64,000 nucleotides of DNA from Haloarcula litorea (GTDB lineage: Archaea; Halobacteriota; Halobacteria; Halobacteriales; Haloarculaceae): contig NZ_CP119779.1 in NCBI RefSeq assembly GCF_029338195.1, positions 3,224,001 to 3,288,000 of the forward strand, given 5' to 3'. The notes below the pieces were generated by a model, which did not search any database, had not been told where the DNA came from, and worked only from the letters and a program-made list of their open reading frames with translations. Position 1 is the first letter of the stretch. Each line of letters begins with the position of its first letter. Positions 36,401 to 43,947 of this stretch are shown here, in pieces. The position numbers and the translations under genes were made by a program.

Positions 36401-36648
36401 CTATCACGGACTCCGCCAACGTGACGGTCGTCTCCGAGGACACGGACACCGAGACGGAGGCCCCCGACACGGACACCGAGACGGAGGCCCCCGACACGGA
36501 CACCGAGACGGAGATGCCCGACACGGACACCGAGACGGAGACCGACGAGCCGACGACCACTGGCAGCAGTGGTCCCGGCTTCACGGCCATCGTTGCCCTC
36601 GTCGCGCTGCTGGCCGCCGCGCTGCTGGCAGCCCGCCGAGACAACTAA
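33439..36648 (+). CDS. csg: S-layer glycoprotein with PGF-CTERM anchor
   Basis: A 1069-residue surface protein. The signal peptide (residues 1-34) has the haloarchaeal surface-glycoprotein pattern MTDTSEKIRSLFLTALMVFS and probable cleavage after AGSAAA. The mature part is Asp/Thr-rich with strand repeats and many N-x-S/T sites. A Thr/Glu-rich repeat spacer follows (about residues 1000-1036), then the PGF-CTERM tail: SGPGFTAIVALVALLAAALL and basic RRDN. Archaeosortase A cuts at PGF and joins the protein to lipid; its gene is next. Codon use and GC change inside the gene: the first 1.2 kb is much less GC-rich than the rest. Confidence 0.95.
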   Translation: MTDTSEKIRSLFLTALMVFSVIGGSIAFAGSAAAANNGSLTLTPNDNEEAGPTQYDHSADLELDSDQSLYYVDVDFTSDSSANVDLSDVSAEDIQVQTPQGDRTQASDFTDVTKSNGVLSFKLSNSIDGLSDEDTVQVIVDDVDNPVAASGGSTYTFEVSYRDSSDSQFDSNSVDYTISNTGGEAGTPDIRKATHYVPTDAPSGEGSIEIAFNEDIIEGSTGDESIVVGYENGSESDNLADSASIDADSGRLVVDLNAVITNVQNVTVSGYEDEASNEMDEQTVDLVFAPSTVDMTSDGTDEQVDDEAFQGANVALEGTVNDEFRIQGADDDNSQVDLTRGSGTHSQVYVLDTDNLDTGDYDVENTDVSDIASENQINRTLRLNNLGLEVSADENTFQTDENVTATVESNAIDRDVDAELVDSNGDVEEEVTVRIDSDGNAEADFGEIDTGNYTVNATDVNTGVTATSDEFEVVDAGDASVSFNQSVVTEQQGDIVEVVVNLQNTDTATVQIGDYTDDNYNITGEVEDGDGDGQVTVEFNSYTAGAVSGDEVVSVADSDDEITNVSQGGEFTDVAGRDAGENLLEPSDYDLLVEAGAMTGTTVDDEDAVATLSLAERSTDATQVWTAPEDDLQSLQDAEASEVYDYIAANNLTQADTVAQSDTVVVQVQASGLEGALAATADDTTDAYIEATGAYDSDSTADPIQFQFEEVTTAANAVPDTVTVGDLDSDEVSVIYDEANDSHFLVVDSDGVTDEFNGHESGDEYEANFTVYDNTELSEDNVTVNDTFAIEDRDATLNGGNDIVVQSATGQSISGTTNLAPGSEVTVRIRDDADTAAFLKQPDATVGVNGSFTATADFSDVSPGTNFTAQTRIGSSNVGDSVDGTVTSGPAASVIISDQESNGETVTVDSVTLSEGGFVAIHLNNASGDVIGASDYLESGTHEDVEITLDSAQDEDFTAVAMPHLDTDDDQTYDFPDNDGPYTANGSAITDSANVTVVSEDTDTETEAPDTDTETEAPDTDTETEMPDTDTETETDEPTTTGSSGPGFTAIVALVALLAAALLAARRDN
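36438..36546 (+). repeat. 27-base tandem repeat in the S-layer gene spacer
   Basis: A 27-base unit encoding DTDTETEAP or its variants (DTDTETEMP, DTDTETETD) occurs about four times in a row just before the membrane anchor. In the protein it forms the Thr-rich, probably O-glycosylated stalk. Copy number could change by slippage between strains. Confidence 0.85.
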
Positions 36649-36751
36649 CGGGAGCAGTTCCCGTCCCTGACACTCGCACTTTCTTTCGGACGCTCGCCCG
36701 ATAGCGGCAGCGCCGCCCTCGTGCGCTCTGTGCGCACAGACCGGCGCAACG

Positions 36752-36763
36752 ACAAAGCATATA
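36752..36763 (+). promoter_or_regulatory. Promoter box of the archaeosortase gene
   Basis: ACAAAGCATATA resembles the S-layer boxes at 33202 and 33284 (shared ACAAAGC plus TATA). Its end lies 26 bases before the artA ATG, so the mRNA should be leaderless. The shared box suggests matched expression of the anchor enzyme and its main substrate. Confidence 0.6.
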
Positions 36764-36788
36764 GGTCGGATCAGCCAACGTTCCGGTA

Positions 36789-37793
36789 ATGAACCCGACA
36801 GTCCTACAGTCCCGTCTCACCCTCGGTGGACTGTCGTTCGATCCGCTGGTCTACTCCGAGCCGCTGATGTGGCTCGTACTCGGGGCGTTTCTGGGGAGTG
36901 CGCTCCTGCGACGGTACGACGAGGCGTGGGCACGCGGCGTCGCCGTCGCCGGCTGGGGCCTGTTCGGCCTGTTCTGGCTGGTCCTGTTCCCGCACTTCAC
37001 GTTCACGCAGAAGAGTCTCATCGAGGGGGTCGGGGGCCTCGCGGCGGTGCCGCTGTCGCTGTACGCGGGCTACCTGCTCTGGCACGGCCGGGACTCCATT
37101 TTCGTCCTGACGCGCGCGGTCGGCCTGATGGGGATCGTCTACGTACCGTTCATCGCGATCGGGCCGCTCCGGCAGTGGCTGGTCGAACTGGTCACGGCAC
37201 AGACCGCGTTCCTGATGTCGCTGCTCGGCGTCGACCCGCTGGTCGTCGGTGGGTTCTCCCACGACGGACTCCGGATCACCGGCAAGGTGTACCCCTACGA
37301 GAGCACGTTCTGGTTCGAGCGGGAGGACGGCCCCATCACCTACAACATCCTGCTGGCGTGTACGGGGATGGGGAGCATCTCCATCTTCGCCGGCGGTATC
37401 CTGGCGGTGTCGGCTCCGTGGCGGCGGAAACTCCGGGCGCTTGCGATCACCGTGCCGGTCATCTACGGCCTCAATCTGCTCCGGAACGTGTTCATCGCGG
37501 TGTCGTTCGGTCAACAGCGGATGCAGTTCTTCGAGGGGACCATCATGACGCTGTTCGGGTTGACGGACCCGCGGATGGTCTCGTACTACCTCGCGGACCG
37601 CATCCTCGCACAGACCGGCTCCGTGGTCGTCCTCGTCCTCATCACGTGGGCGCTCGCCCGGGAACTGCCGGAGCTGACCGTGCTGGTCGAGGAGCTACTG
37701 TACCTCGTCACCGGGACCGAGTACGACCTCGCGGCGGCGGTCGACGCCGAGCGCGAGACGGTCGAGGCGGACCCGGCGGTGTCGGACGACTGA
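36789..37793 (+). CDS. artA: Archaeosortase A
   Basis: A 334-residue membrane enzyme with about eight helices that processes PGF-CTERM proteins. The catalytic triad positions are visible: Cys191 in LLACTGMGS, Arg232 in NLLRNVFIA and Arg271 in LADRIL. Their spacing (41 and 39) equals that of the Haloferax volcanii enzyme (Cys173, Arg214, Arg253). It cuts the C-terminal anchor of surface proteins and helps attach a prenyl-type lipid. It follows the S-layer gene after 140 bases and shares its promoter motif. The acidic C-terminal tail (about 35 residues) is cytoplasmic. Confidence 0.96.
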   Translation: MNPTVLQSRLTLGGLSFDPLVYSEPLMWLVLGAFLGSALLRRYDEAWARGVAVAGWGLFGLFWLVLFPHFTFTQKSLIEGVGGLAAVPLSLYAGYLLWHGRDSIFVLTRAVGLMGIVYVPFIAIGPLRQWLVELVTAQTAFLMSLLGVDPLVVGGFSHDGLRITGKVYPYESTFWFEREDGPITYNILLACTGMGSISIFAGGILAVSAPWRRKLRALAITVPVIYGLNLLRNVFIAVSFGQQRMQFFEGTIMTLFGLTDPRMVSYYLADRILAQTGSVVVLVLITWALARELPELTVLVEELLYLVTGTEYDLAAAVDAERETVEADPAVSDD

Positions 37794-37803
37794 GCGGCTC
37801 CGT

Positions 37804-38574
37804 TCAGTCGTCGGCGATAGCCGAGAGTGCCTCCTCCTCGATCGGGTGACGTTCGGCGGGGATCACCAGCAGGTGCAACGGGTCGCCGAACGAGCGAGTG
37901 GCCAACTCCGACAGCGGAGCCGCCGCCACGGTCGGATCGGGGCTGCCCGCGCGGGCGACGACGACGCCGAGCGTCTCCGGAAACGGGTCGGCGAGCATCG
38001 CCGCGGCCCGGTCGGCGGTCAGGTAGGTGTCGTCGCTGTCGTCCCAGTGGGGGTCGTCGACCTTGATGTCGAGGTAGACCAGCGTGTGGAGGTCCCGCTC
38101 GCGGTTGTCCTCGATCGTCCGGACGACGCTGTCGGGGACGCCGTCGCCGCCGTGAGCGGCCTCGAACGGCAGCGTCGTCGCCTTACCGAAGCGGTAGTTC
38201 TGTAGTCCGGTCAGGGAGGCGGCGGCGGTCTGTGCCGTCGTCCCGTGGACGACGCGGGTGTCGATACCGCGGTCCTCGGCCCGGAGCCGGAGGTCCGTGT
38301 GGGTCGTCGAGACCATCGTGTCGCCGGCGGTCAGGAACGCGACGTCCCGGTCCTCGGCGGCCGCCAGGATCGGCTCCGGGTCCTGTTCGACGCCGGCGCG
38401 GTCCCGGACCTCGATGGTCGTGTCGTGGTACGCCTCCAGCGTGTCGAGGTCGGTCCCGACGAGCCGGCTGGTGTAGAACTCCGCGAACACGCGGTCGGCC
38501 GCGCGGACGGCGTCCCGGCCGGCGACGGTGACCGAGCGTTCGTCGTAGAGGCCGAGTCCGACGAAAGTGAGCAT
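37804..38574 (-). CDS. dphB: Diphthine synthase
   Basis: A 256-residue SAM-dependent methyltransferase that methylates the modified His of elongation factor 2 in diphthamide synthesis. It starts MLTFVGLGLYDERSVTVAG, has the tetrapyrrole-methylase fold segment VAFLTAGDTMVSTTH and the family stretch GLQNYRFGKATTLPF. The frame is open upstream, but the ATG at 38574 gives the usual N-terminus. It is divergent from the Trm5-type gene (75 bases between) and convergent with artA. Confidence 0.95.
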   Translation of the reverse strand: MLTFVGLGLYDERSVTVAGRDAVRAADRVFAEFYTSRLVGTDLDTLEAYHDTTIEVRDRAGVEQDPEPILAAAEDRDVAFLTAGDTMVSTTHTDLRLRAEDRGIDTRVVHGTTAQTAAASLTGLQNYRFGKATTLPFEAAHGGDGVPDSVVRTIEDNRERDLHTLVYLDIKVDDPHWDDSDDTYLTADRAAAMLADPFPETLGVVVARAGSPDPTVAAAPLSELATRSFGDPLHLLVIPAERHPIEEEALSAIADD

Positions 38575-38649
38575 ACCGTCGGTGGGTCGGGCGCGGTGAT
38601 AAAGGGCGCGAAGCGTCAGGCTTACCGCCCGCGGTGGGGGAGTGAGGGT

Positions 38650-39630
38650 ATGGGCGTCCCCTGCGTTCGCGTCGCTCGCGAGGACGGCGAGGCGACTCGG
38701 CAGCGGCTGGCCGAGGCGGACCTCGTCGACGACGGCTACGACATCACGGTCGCCGACGGGTCGCTGTACGTCCCCGTCACCGACCCGACGGCCGTCCCCG
38801 ACGCGTTCGACGTGGTGGAGTTCGACGCGCCGGTCCGAGAGGGCCAGACGATGCCGGCGGACATCCTGGGGGTCGACCCCAGCTACGAGCGCATCGGGGA
38901 CCTCGTCATCATCGACGAGGACGACCCAGAGCGCGCACGGACGATCGCCGACGCCATCGTCGACTCGGACCTCCCGGTCGAGGGCGTGTTGAACCGGGCG
39001 TCGAAGATCAAGGGGGAACAGCGGGTCCGCGACTGGGAGGTGCTGGCCGGCGACACGACCGAGGTCGTCCACCGGGAGTACGGCTGTGCGTTCGAACTCG
39101 ATCTCGCCGCGGTGTACTTCTCGCCGCGGCTGGCGACCGAGCGCCACCGCGTCGTCGAGCAGGTGCGCGAGGGCGAGCACGCCTTCGACATGTTCGCCGG
39201 CGTCGGGCCGTTCGTCGTCCCGTTCGCGAAGCGCGGGGCCACCTGCGTCGGCACGGACATCAACGAGCGGGCCGTCGAGTACCTGCGGCGCAACGCCGAG
39301 CGCAACGGCGTCGCGGACCGGATCACCGCGATCCACGGCGACGTCCGCGAGGTGGCGGCCGACTACACGGGGTGGGCCGACCGCGTCGTGATGAACCTCC
39401 CCCACAGCGCCGACGAGTTCGTCGAGACGGCCGTCGAACTGGCCGGCGACGACTGCGTGCTCCACTACTACGACATCCAGCCCGACGAGGACCTCTACGG
39501 TCCGGGCGAGCGGGCCGTCCGCGCGGCCGCCGAACCGGCCTACGAGGTGACCGTCGAGACGCGCCGGACGGTCCGGTCGTACGCGCCGGGCGAGCAGAAC
39601 GTCGTGCTGGACGTCCGACTCCGGCGGTGA
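38650..39630 (+). CDS. Class I SAM tRNA methyltransferase (Trm5/Taw2 family)
   Basis: A 326-residue protein. The N-terminal D1-like domain covers residues 1-90; the middle has VEGVLNRASKIKGEQRVR and VVHREYGCAFELDLAAVYFS; the Rossmann domain follows, with AFDMFAGVGPFVVPFAKRG, the acidic GTDINERAVEYL and the catalytic NLPHSADEF. It should form m1G37 in tRNA (Trm5) or transfer the aminocarboxypropyl group in wyosine synthesis (Taw2); which of the two cannot be settled here. The start ATG is close behind the divergent dphB. Confidence 0.92.
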   Translation: MGVPCVRVAREDGEATRQRLAEADLVDDGYDITVADGSLYVPVTDPTAVPDAFDVVEFDAPVREGQTMPADILGVDPSYERIGDLVIIDEDDPERARTIADAIVDSDLPVEGVLNRASKIKGEQRVRDWEVLAGDTTEVVHREYGCAFELDLAAVYFSPRLATERHRVVEQVREGEHAFDMFAGVGPFVVPFAKRGATCVGTDINERAVEYLRRNAERNGVADRITAIHGDVREVAADYTGWADRVVMNLPHSADEFVETAVELAGDDCVLHYYDIQPDEDLYGPGERAVRAAAEPAYEVTVETRRTVRSYAPGEQNVVLDVRLRR

Positions 39631-39698
39631 CGGGGACGGGCGGACCGGGCGTGAAGAACAGTTATGTGCGTCCGGGAGGAGAACCGAAGTAGTCACAG

Positions 39699-39950
39699 AT
39701 GGGTGCGAGCGGGGCGGACGACATCGACGTTCGTGACATCTCACCGATGGCGTGGCGACTGCTCCGGGTCGCGGCCGGGTTCGGACAGCGGGAGGTCGAG
39801 ACGGAGGTCGACGACATCATGCAAGCACACGTCTCGATGCTGGAGAGCGACACTCGCAGTCTCTCGGAGGCGCGCTTGGAGGAGCTGTTCGCCCTGTACT
39901 GCGCCGAACTGACCGACGAACAGCTCCGGGCACTGGTGGAGCACTTCTGA
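39699..39950 (+). CDS. XRE-like helix-turn-helix regulator
   Basis: An 83-residue protein. Its centre aligns in pattern with XRE-type DNA-binding domains: AWRLLRVAAGFGQREVETEV (helix 1-2), then DDIMQAHVSMLESDTRSLSE (recognition helix and the S-x-x-E-x-G/D-x-R signature), then LEELFALYCAELTDEQLRAL. It probably binds DNA and may control the carrier gene that follows. An SD-like GGAGGAGA precedes the start by about 20 bases. Confidence 0.75.
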   Translation: MGASGADDIDVRDISPMAWRLLRVAAGFGQREVETEVDDIMQAHVSMLESDTRSLSEARLEELFALYCAELTDEQLRALVEHF

Positions 39951-39952
39951 CC

Positions 39953-40027
39953 ATGACGGGGACACACACGAGGGGGCCGACCGGATCGGGCACGGACGAC
40001 GAGGGGAACGGGAGGTGGCACCTGTGA
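39953..40027 (+). CDS. Possible 24-residue leader peptide coupled to the carrier gene
   Basis: ATG at 39953, three bases after the regulator stop, opens a 24-codon frame rich in Thr and Gly (MTGTHTRGPTGSGTDDEGNG and four more residues) whose TGA overlaps the GTG start of the carrier gene (GTGA). This is the same coupling pattern as real genes in this window, but the peptide is very short and may be fortuitous. Confidence 0.25.
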   Translation: MTGTHTRGPTGSGTDDEGNGRWHL

Positions 40028-41571
40028 GCTGGAACGTCACCGAGAACCCCCGCCGGGTCGCGGCGGGGCTGGTCCTCGGGATCGGCAGCACTGCGCTGGT
40101 CGCGCTGCTCCCGACCCCGCCGGGGCTGAACCCGGCCGCTCAGTACGCGCTGGCGACGATGGCGCTGGCCGCGAGCCTCTGGGTGACGAAGGCGCTTCCG
40201 CTCCCGGTGACGGCGTTGCTCATCCCGGTGGCACTGACTGGCTTCGGCGTCTACGACTCGATGGAACGGGCGCTGTCGGGGTTCGCGGACCCGCTGATCT
40301 TCCTGTTCATCGCGGGCTTCATGCTGGCGGAGGCGCTCCAGACGCACAACATCGACCGGCGACTGGCGCTGACGCTCATCAACCGACTGGGGCGGTCCCC
40401 GCGGCTGCTCGTGCTGGCGATCATGGTCGCGACGGCGTTCATGTCGATGTGGGTGTCAAACACCGCGACGACGGCGATGATGACACCGGTCGCGCTCGGG
40501 ATGCTCGCCGAGGTGGTCGGTCGGGACTCGTCCACCGGCGAGGTGTCGAACATGCGGGTGGCGACGCTGCTGGGGACGGCCTACGCGGCCAGCGTCGGCG
40601 GGGTCGGGACGCTCATCGGCACGCCGCCGAACGTCGTCGCCGTCGCCTTCCTGGACAGGCTGGTCGGCGTGGAGATCTCGTTCGCTCAGTGGCTCGTCGT
40701 CGGCCTCCCCATCGTCGCGGTGACGCTCCCGCTGACGTGGTACGTCCTGGCCTTCCGGCTCTACCCGCCGGAGATCGACAGCGTCGACGACGCCCGCGAA
40801 CAGGCCGCGACCTACCTCGAGGAGGAGGGCACGCTCTCGCCGCGGGGACGGCGCGCAGCGTACATCTTCGCGGCGACGGCGATCCTCTGGATCCTCGGGG
40901 GGCTCGGGTTCCTGTTCGAGGGGCTGTTGCCCGAGCCGTGGTTCGTGACGCTGTTCGGCGGGGACGGGACGAACGTCTTCGGCCTGGAGGGCCACCGGGG
41001 GATCCTGTACTTCGTCGTGGTGGGACTGCTCGCCATCCCGGCACTGGTGCTGTCCGACGCCGACGACTGGGAGAACCTCGTCGACATCGACTGGGGGACG
41101 ATCGTGCTGTTCGGCGGCGGCATCTCCCTGGCCGACGCGCTGGCCGAGACGGACGCGACCGACTGGCTGGCGACGACGGTGTTCGACGCGGTGATCGGCG
41201 CGCCGCTGGTCCTGGTCGTCCTCTCGGTCGTCGTGTTCACCGTCCTCGTCACCGAACTCTCCTCGAACACGGCGACGACGACGATCCTCGCGCCGATCCT
41301 CATCGGGCTCGGCAGCGTCCTCGCGAGCACGCTCGGCGTCGATCCGGTCACCGCGTCGGTGTTCCTCACGGTCACGGGCGCGATCGCGGCGAGTTTCGCC
41401 TTCGCGCTGCCGGTCGCGACCCCGCCCAACGCCATCGTCTTCGGGAGCGGCCACCTCGAACAGCGGGACATGATCCGGGCCGGAGTCGTCCTGAACGCGC
41501 TGATGACGGTGGTCCTGACCCTGTTGCTGGTGGTGCTGTTCTCGGTGTTGTGGCCGCACGTCCTCTGGTAG
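40024..41571 (+). CDS. DASS/SLC13-family sodium-coupled anion carrier
   Basis: A 515-residue protein with 11-12 helices and the two hallmark SNT motifs: WVSNTATTAMMTP (about residue 147) and LSSNTATTTILAP (about residue 415). The family symmetry (two hairpins, paired proline-rich segments GTPPNVV and ATPPNAI) is clear. Members import dicarboxylates, citrate, sulfate or phosphate with sodium; the substrate here is undecided. The GTG at 40024 is preferred because GGAGGTG at 40011-40017 sits six bases before it; a GTG at 40015 lies inside that site. Confidence 0.93.
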   Translation: MSWNVTENPRRVAAGLVLGIGSTALVALLPTPPGLNPAAQYALATMALAASLWVTKALPLPVTALLIPVALTGFGVYDSMERALSGFADPLIFLFIAGFMLAEALQTHNIDRRLALTLINRLGRSPRLLVLAIMVATAFMSMWVSNTATTAMMTPVALGMLAEVVGRDSSTGEVSNMRVATLLGTAYAASVGGVGTLIGTPPNVVAVAFLDRLVGVEISFAQWLVVGLPIVAVTLPLTWYVLAFRLYPPEIDSVDDAREQAATYLEEEGTLSPRGRRAAYIFAATAILWILGGLGFLFEGLLPEPWFVTLFGGDGTNVFGLEGHRGILYFVVVGLLAIPALVLSDADDWENLVDIDWGTIVLFGGGISLADALAETDATDWLATTVFDAVIGAPLVLVVLSVVVFTVLVTELSSNTATTTILAPILIGLGSVLASTLGVDPVTASVFLTVTGAIAASFAFALPVATPPNAIVFGSGHLEQRDMIRAGVVLNALMTVVLTLLLVVLFSVLWPHVLW

Positions 41572-41647
41572 GGCGCGCGCGACACGCGTCGAGACCGAGC
41601 GGAGAGGCGCTCGTCCCGAGAGCGGTTATTTCAGCGCGAACCCGACC

Positions 41648-41664
41648 CCATTAATCCCTAATGG
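41648..41664 (+). promoter_or_regulatory. Inverted repeat CCATTA-N5-TAATGG upstream of the liv operon
   Basis: A perfect 6-5-6 dyad in an AT-rich patch that also holds the likely TATA element (GGTTAATAGG, 41663-41672). It lies about 70 bases before the binding-protein ATG. It is a probable regulator or activator site. Confidence 0.6.
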
Positions 41665-41696
41665 TTAATAGGTCGTGTTACTTTGACACAGATAGT

Positions 41697-41717
41697 GCGT
41701 GTATCACTGATACACGC
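41697..41717 (+). promoter_or_regulatory. Perfect palindrome GCGTGTATCA-C-TGATACACGC
   Basis: A 10-1-10 perfect palindrome, starting about 27-33 bases downstream of the TATA patch and ending 14 bases before the ATG, so it overlaps the expected transcript start. This is the position of a repressor operator; alternatively it forms a hairpin in a short leader. It is likely to control the whole liv operon. Confidence 0.65.
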
Positions 41718-41731
41718 TCTGAACACCAACT

Positions 41732-43054
41732 ATGACGCGAGAACACGACCGACGTTCGTTCATCAAGGTTGCGGGAAGCGCAGGCGCGCTCGGACTGACT
41801 GGCCTCGCCGGCTGTTCCGGAGACGGCGGCAGCGGCGGGGACGGTGGCGACGGCGGCGGCGATGGCGGCGACGGCGGCGGTGACGGCGGGTCCACCGGCG
41901 AGAGCGGGAGCGGGACAGACGTCATCACGCTGGGTGGCTCGATGAGCCTCACCGGGGACAACGCCGACCTGGGCCAGCTGTATCAGGACGCCTACCAGCT
42001 CACCATCGACCGTATCAACGAGCAGGGCGGCGTCGAGGCGGGCGACGGCAACACCTACGAACTGGAGATGATCCTCCGGGACGACGGGACCGACGCCTCG
42101 ACCTCGAAGTCGATCTACCAGGAGCTGATCGACCAGGAGGACATCAACTACCTGCTGGGCCCGTACTCCAGTACGGTGACGCTGCCCGCCAGTGCGGTCG
42201 CGGCACAGAACCAGCTCCCGATGGTCGAGGGCGGCGGTGCGAGCCCGGAGATCTTCGCGCAGGGCAACGAGTGGATCTTCGGCCTGCTGCCGACGGCTAA
42301 CAAGTACGCGAAGAGCTACATCGACATGTGCCTGGCGCAGGACCCGACGCCCGAGTCCATCGCCATCCTCGCGGAGGACGGCACGTTCAGTCAGTCGACG
42401 GCGGAGGGCGCACGCAACAAGATCGAGGAGACGGACCTGGAGCTCGTCGTGGACCAGACGTTCCCCTCGGGGACGTCCGACCTCTCGACCAACCTCGGGC
42501 GGGTCCGAGACCAGGACGCGGACGTCCTGCTGCTGTGTGCCCACCAGAAGCACAACATCATCCTGGCGAACCAGATGGAGAGTCAGAACGTCAACGTCGA
42601 CGCCGCGATGGGCACCGTCGGCAGCCTCAACGAGTCGTTCAAGAACGAGGTCGGCGCGAACGGGGACTACATGTACGGACCGTCCTCCTGGGCGACCAAC
42701 GCGGACTTCGAGGACCCGGTCTACGGCAGCACCAGCGACTTCGTCTCCGCCATCGAGGAGCAGTTCGGCTACCCGCCGGACTACCACAGCGCCGCCGGCG
42801 AGGCGGTCATCCTGACGTTCATGAACGCCTTCCAGCAGGTCGACGAACTCGGGCCGACGCCGGTCCGCAACCAGATCCGGCAGTCCGACTTCATGACCGC
42901 CTACGGCAACGTCGCCTTCGACGACAGCGGCGTCATCAACAAGAACATGCTGGTCTACCAGTGGCAGCCCGACCCGGGCCTCCAGATCACCTACCCCGAG
43001 AACGTCGCACAGTCCGATCCCATCTACCCGATGCCCGACTGGAGTGAGCGCTAA
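41732..43054 (+). CDS. livJ: Branched-chain amino acid type ABC substrate-binding lipoprotein
   Basis: A 440-residue exported protein. The Tat signal (DRRSFIKVAGSAGALGLTGL) ends at a lipobox Cys (LAGCSG), followed by a Gly/Asp/Ser-rich linker of about 40 residues. The mature part is a type I periplasmic-binding fold of the LivJ class: ITLGGSMSLTGDNADLGQLY, then GPYSSTVTLPASAVAAQNQLP. It catches leucine-type amino acids or related solutes (amides, urea and others in this class) outside the cell. It is the first gene of a five-gene transporter operon, behind two dyads. Confidence 0.93.
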   Translation: MTREHDRRSFIKVAGSAGALGLTGLAGCSGDGGSGGDGGDGGGDGGDGGGDGGSTGESGSGTDVITLGGSMSLTGDNADLGQLYQDAYQLTIDRINEQGGVEAGDGNTYELEMILRDDGTDASTSKSIYQELIDQEDINYLLGPYSSTVTLPASAVAAQNQLPMVEGGGASPEIFAQGNEWIFGLLPTANKYAKSYIDMCLAQDPTPESIAILAEDGTFSQSTAEGARNKIEETDLELVVDQTFPSGTSDLSTNLGRVRDQDADVLLLCAHQKHNIILANQMESQNVNVDAAMGTVGSLNESFKNEVGANGDYMYGPSSWATNADFEDPVYGSTSDFVSAIEEQFGYPPDYHSAAGEAVILTFMNAFQQVDELGPTPVRNQIRQSDFMTAYGNVAFDDSGVINKNMLVYQWQPDPGLQITYPENVAQSDPIYPMPDWSER

Positions 43055-43059
43055 CACCG

Positions 43060-43947
43060 ATGGCGGCGACGCAGTTCATCGTCAACGGCCTCCTCGTGGG
43101 GGCGCTGTTCGCTGCGGTAGCCGTCGGCTTCGCGCTCATCTGGGGTGTCGTCGACATCATCAACCTCGCCCACGGCGAGATGGTGATGCTCGGCGGCTAC
43201 ACGTCCTACTGGGCGCTGACGCTCGTCACGGGGAACGCCGAGGGGTCACCGATCCTGTTCCTCGCGACGATCCCGATCGCCATCGGCGCGATGTTCGTCG
43301 TCGGCTACGCGCTCCAGCGCGTCCTCGTCTCGCAGGTCATCGGGACGGACATCTTCCTCACCCTGCTGGTCACCTTCGGAGCGAGCATCGCGATCCAGCA
43401 ACTGGCCATCCAGGCGTGGTCGGCGAACCCGCGGTCGATCCAGGTCTCGTTCGCCAGCCCGTCGTTCACGGTCGGGGGCGTCGTCGTCCCGAAGATGAAG
43501 CTGGTGGCGTTCGTCGGTGCCATCCTGCTGACGGTGGCACTGTACGCCTTCCTCCAGCGGACCCGGACCGGTCGCGCGATCCGGGCCGTCTCGCAGAACC
43601 CCGAGGCCGCAGCGCTCGTCGGCATCGACGTCGAACGCACTCGGGCGATCACCTTCGGACTCTCGTCGGCCATCGCCGGCGGCGTCGGCGCGTTCATCGG
43701 CGTCATCCTCAACATCCAGCCCCAGATGGGTCTGATCTACACGCTGAAGAGCTTCGTCATCGTCGTCTTCGGCGGCGTCGGCTCGATCCCCGGCGCGATG
43801 GTCGGGGGCCTGTTGCTCGGCTCCGTCGAGGAGTTGGTCGCGGGGTTCATCTCCTCGCAGTGGACGCTGGCGGTGAGCTTCTCGCTGCTCATCGTCCTGC
43901 TGGTCGTCAAGCCGAAGGGCCTGTTCGGTGAGGGGGTGAGCGAATGA
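43060..43947 (+). CDS. livH: ABC transporter permease, LivH type
   Basis: A 295-residue permease with about eight helices, starting MAATQFIVNGLLVGALFAAV, with the LivH hallmark GFALIWGVVDIINLAHGEMV and the coupling loop EAAALVGIDVERTR before the late helices. It pairs with LivM to form the channel. It starts five bases after the binding-protein stop. Its stop overlaps the livM start (ATGA). Confidence 0.95.
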   Translation: MAATQFIVNGLLVGALFAAVAVGFALIWGVVDIINLAHGEMVMLGGYTSYWALTLVTGNAEGSPILFLATIPIAIGAMFVVGYALQRVLVSQVIGTDIFLTLLVTFGASIAIQQLAIQAWSANPRSIQVSFASPSFTVGGVVVPKMKLVAFVGAILLTVALYAFLQRTRTGRAIRAVSQNPEAAALVGIDVERTRAITFGLSSAIAGGVGAFIGVILNIQPQMGLIYTLKSFVIVVFGGVGSIPGAMVGGLLLGSVEELVAGFISSQWTLAVSFSLLIVLLVVKPKGLFGEGVSE

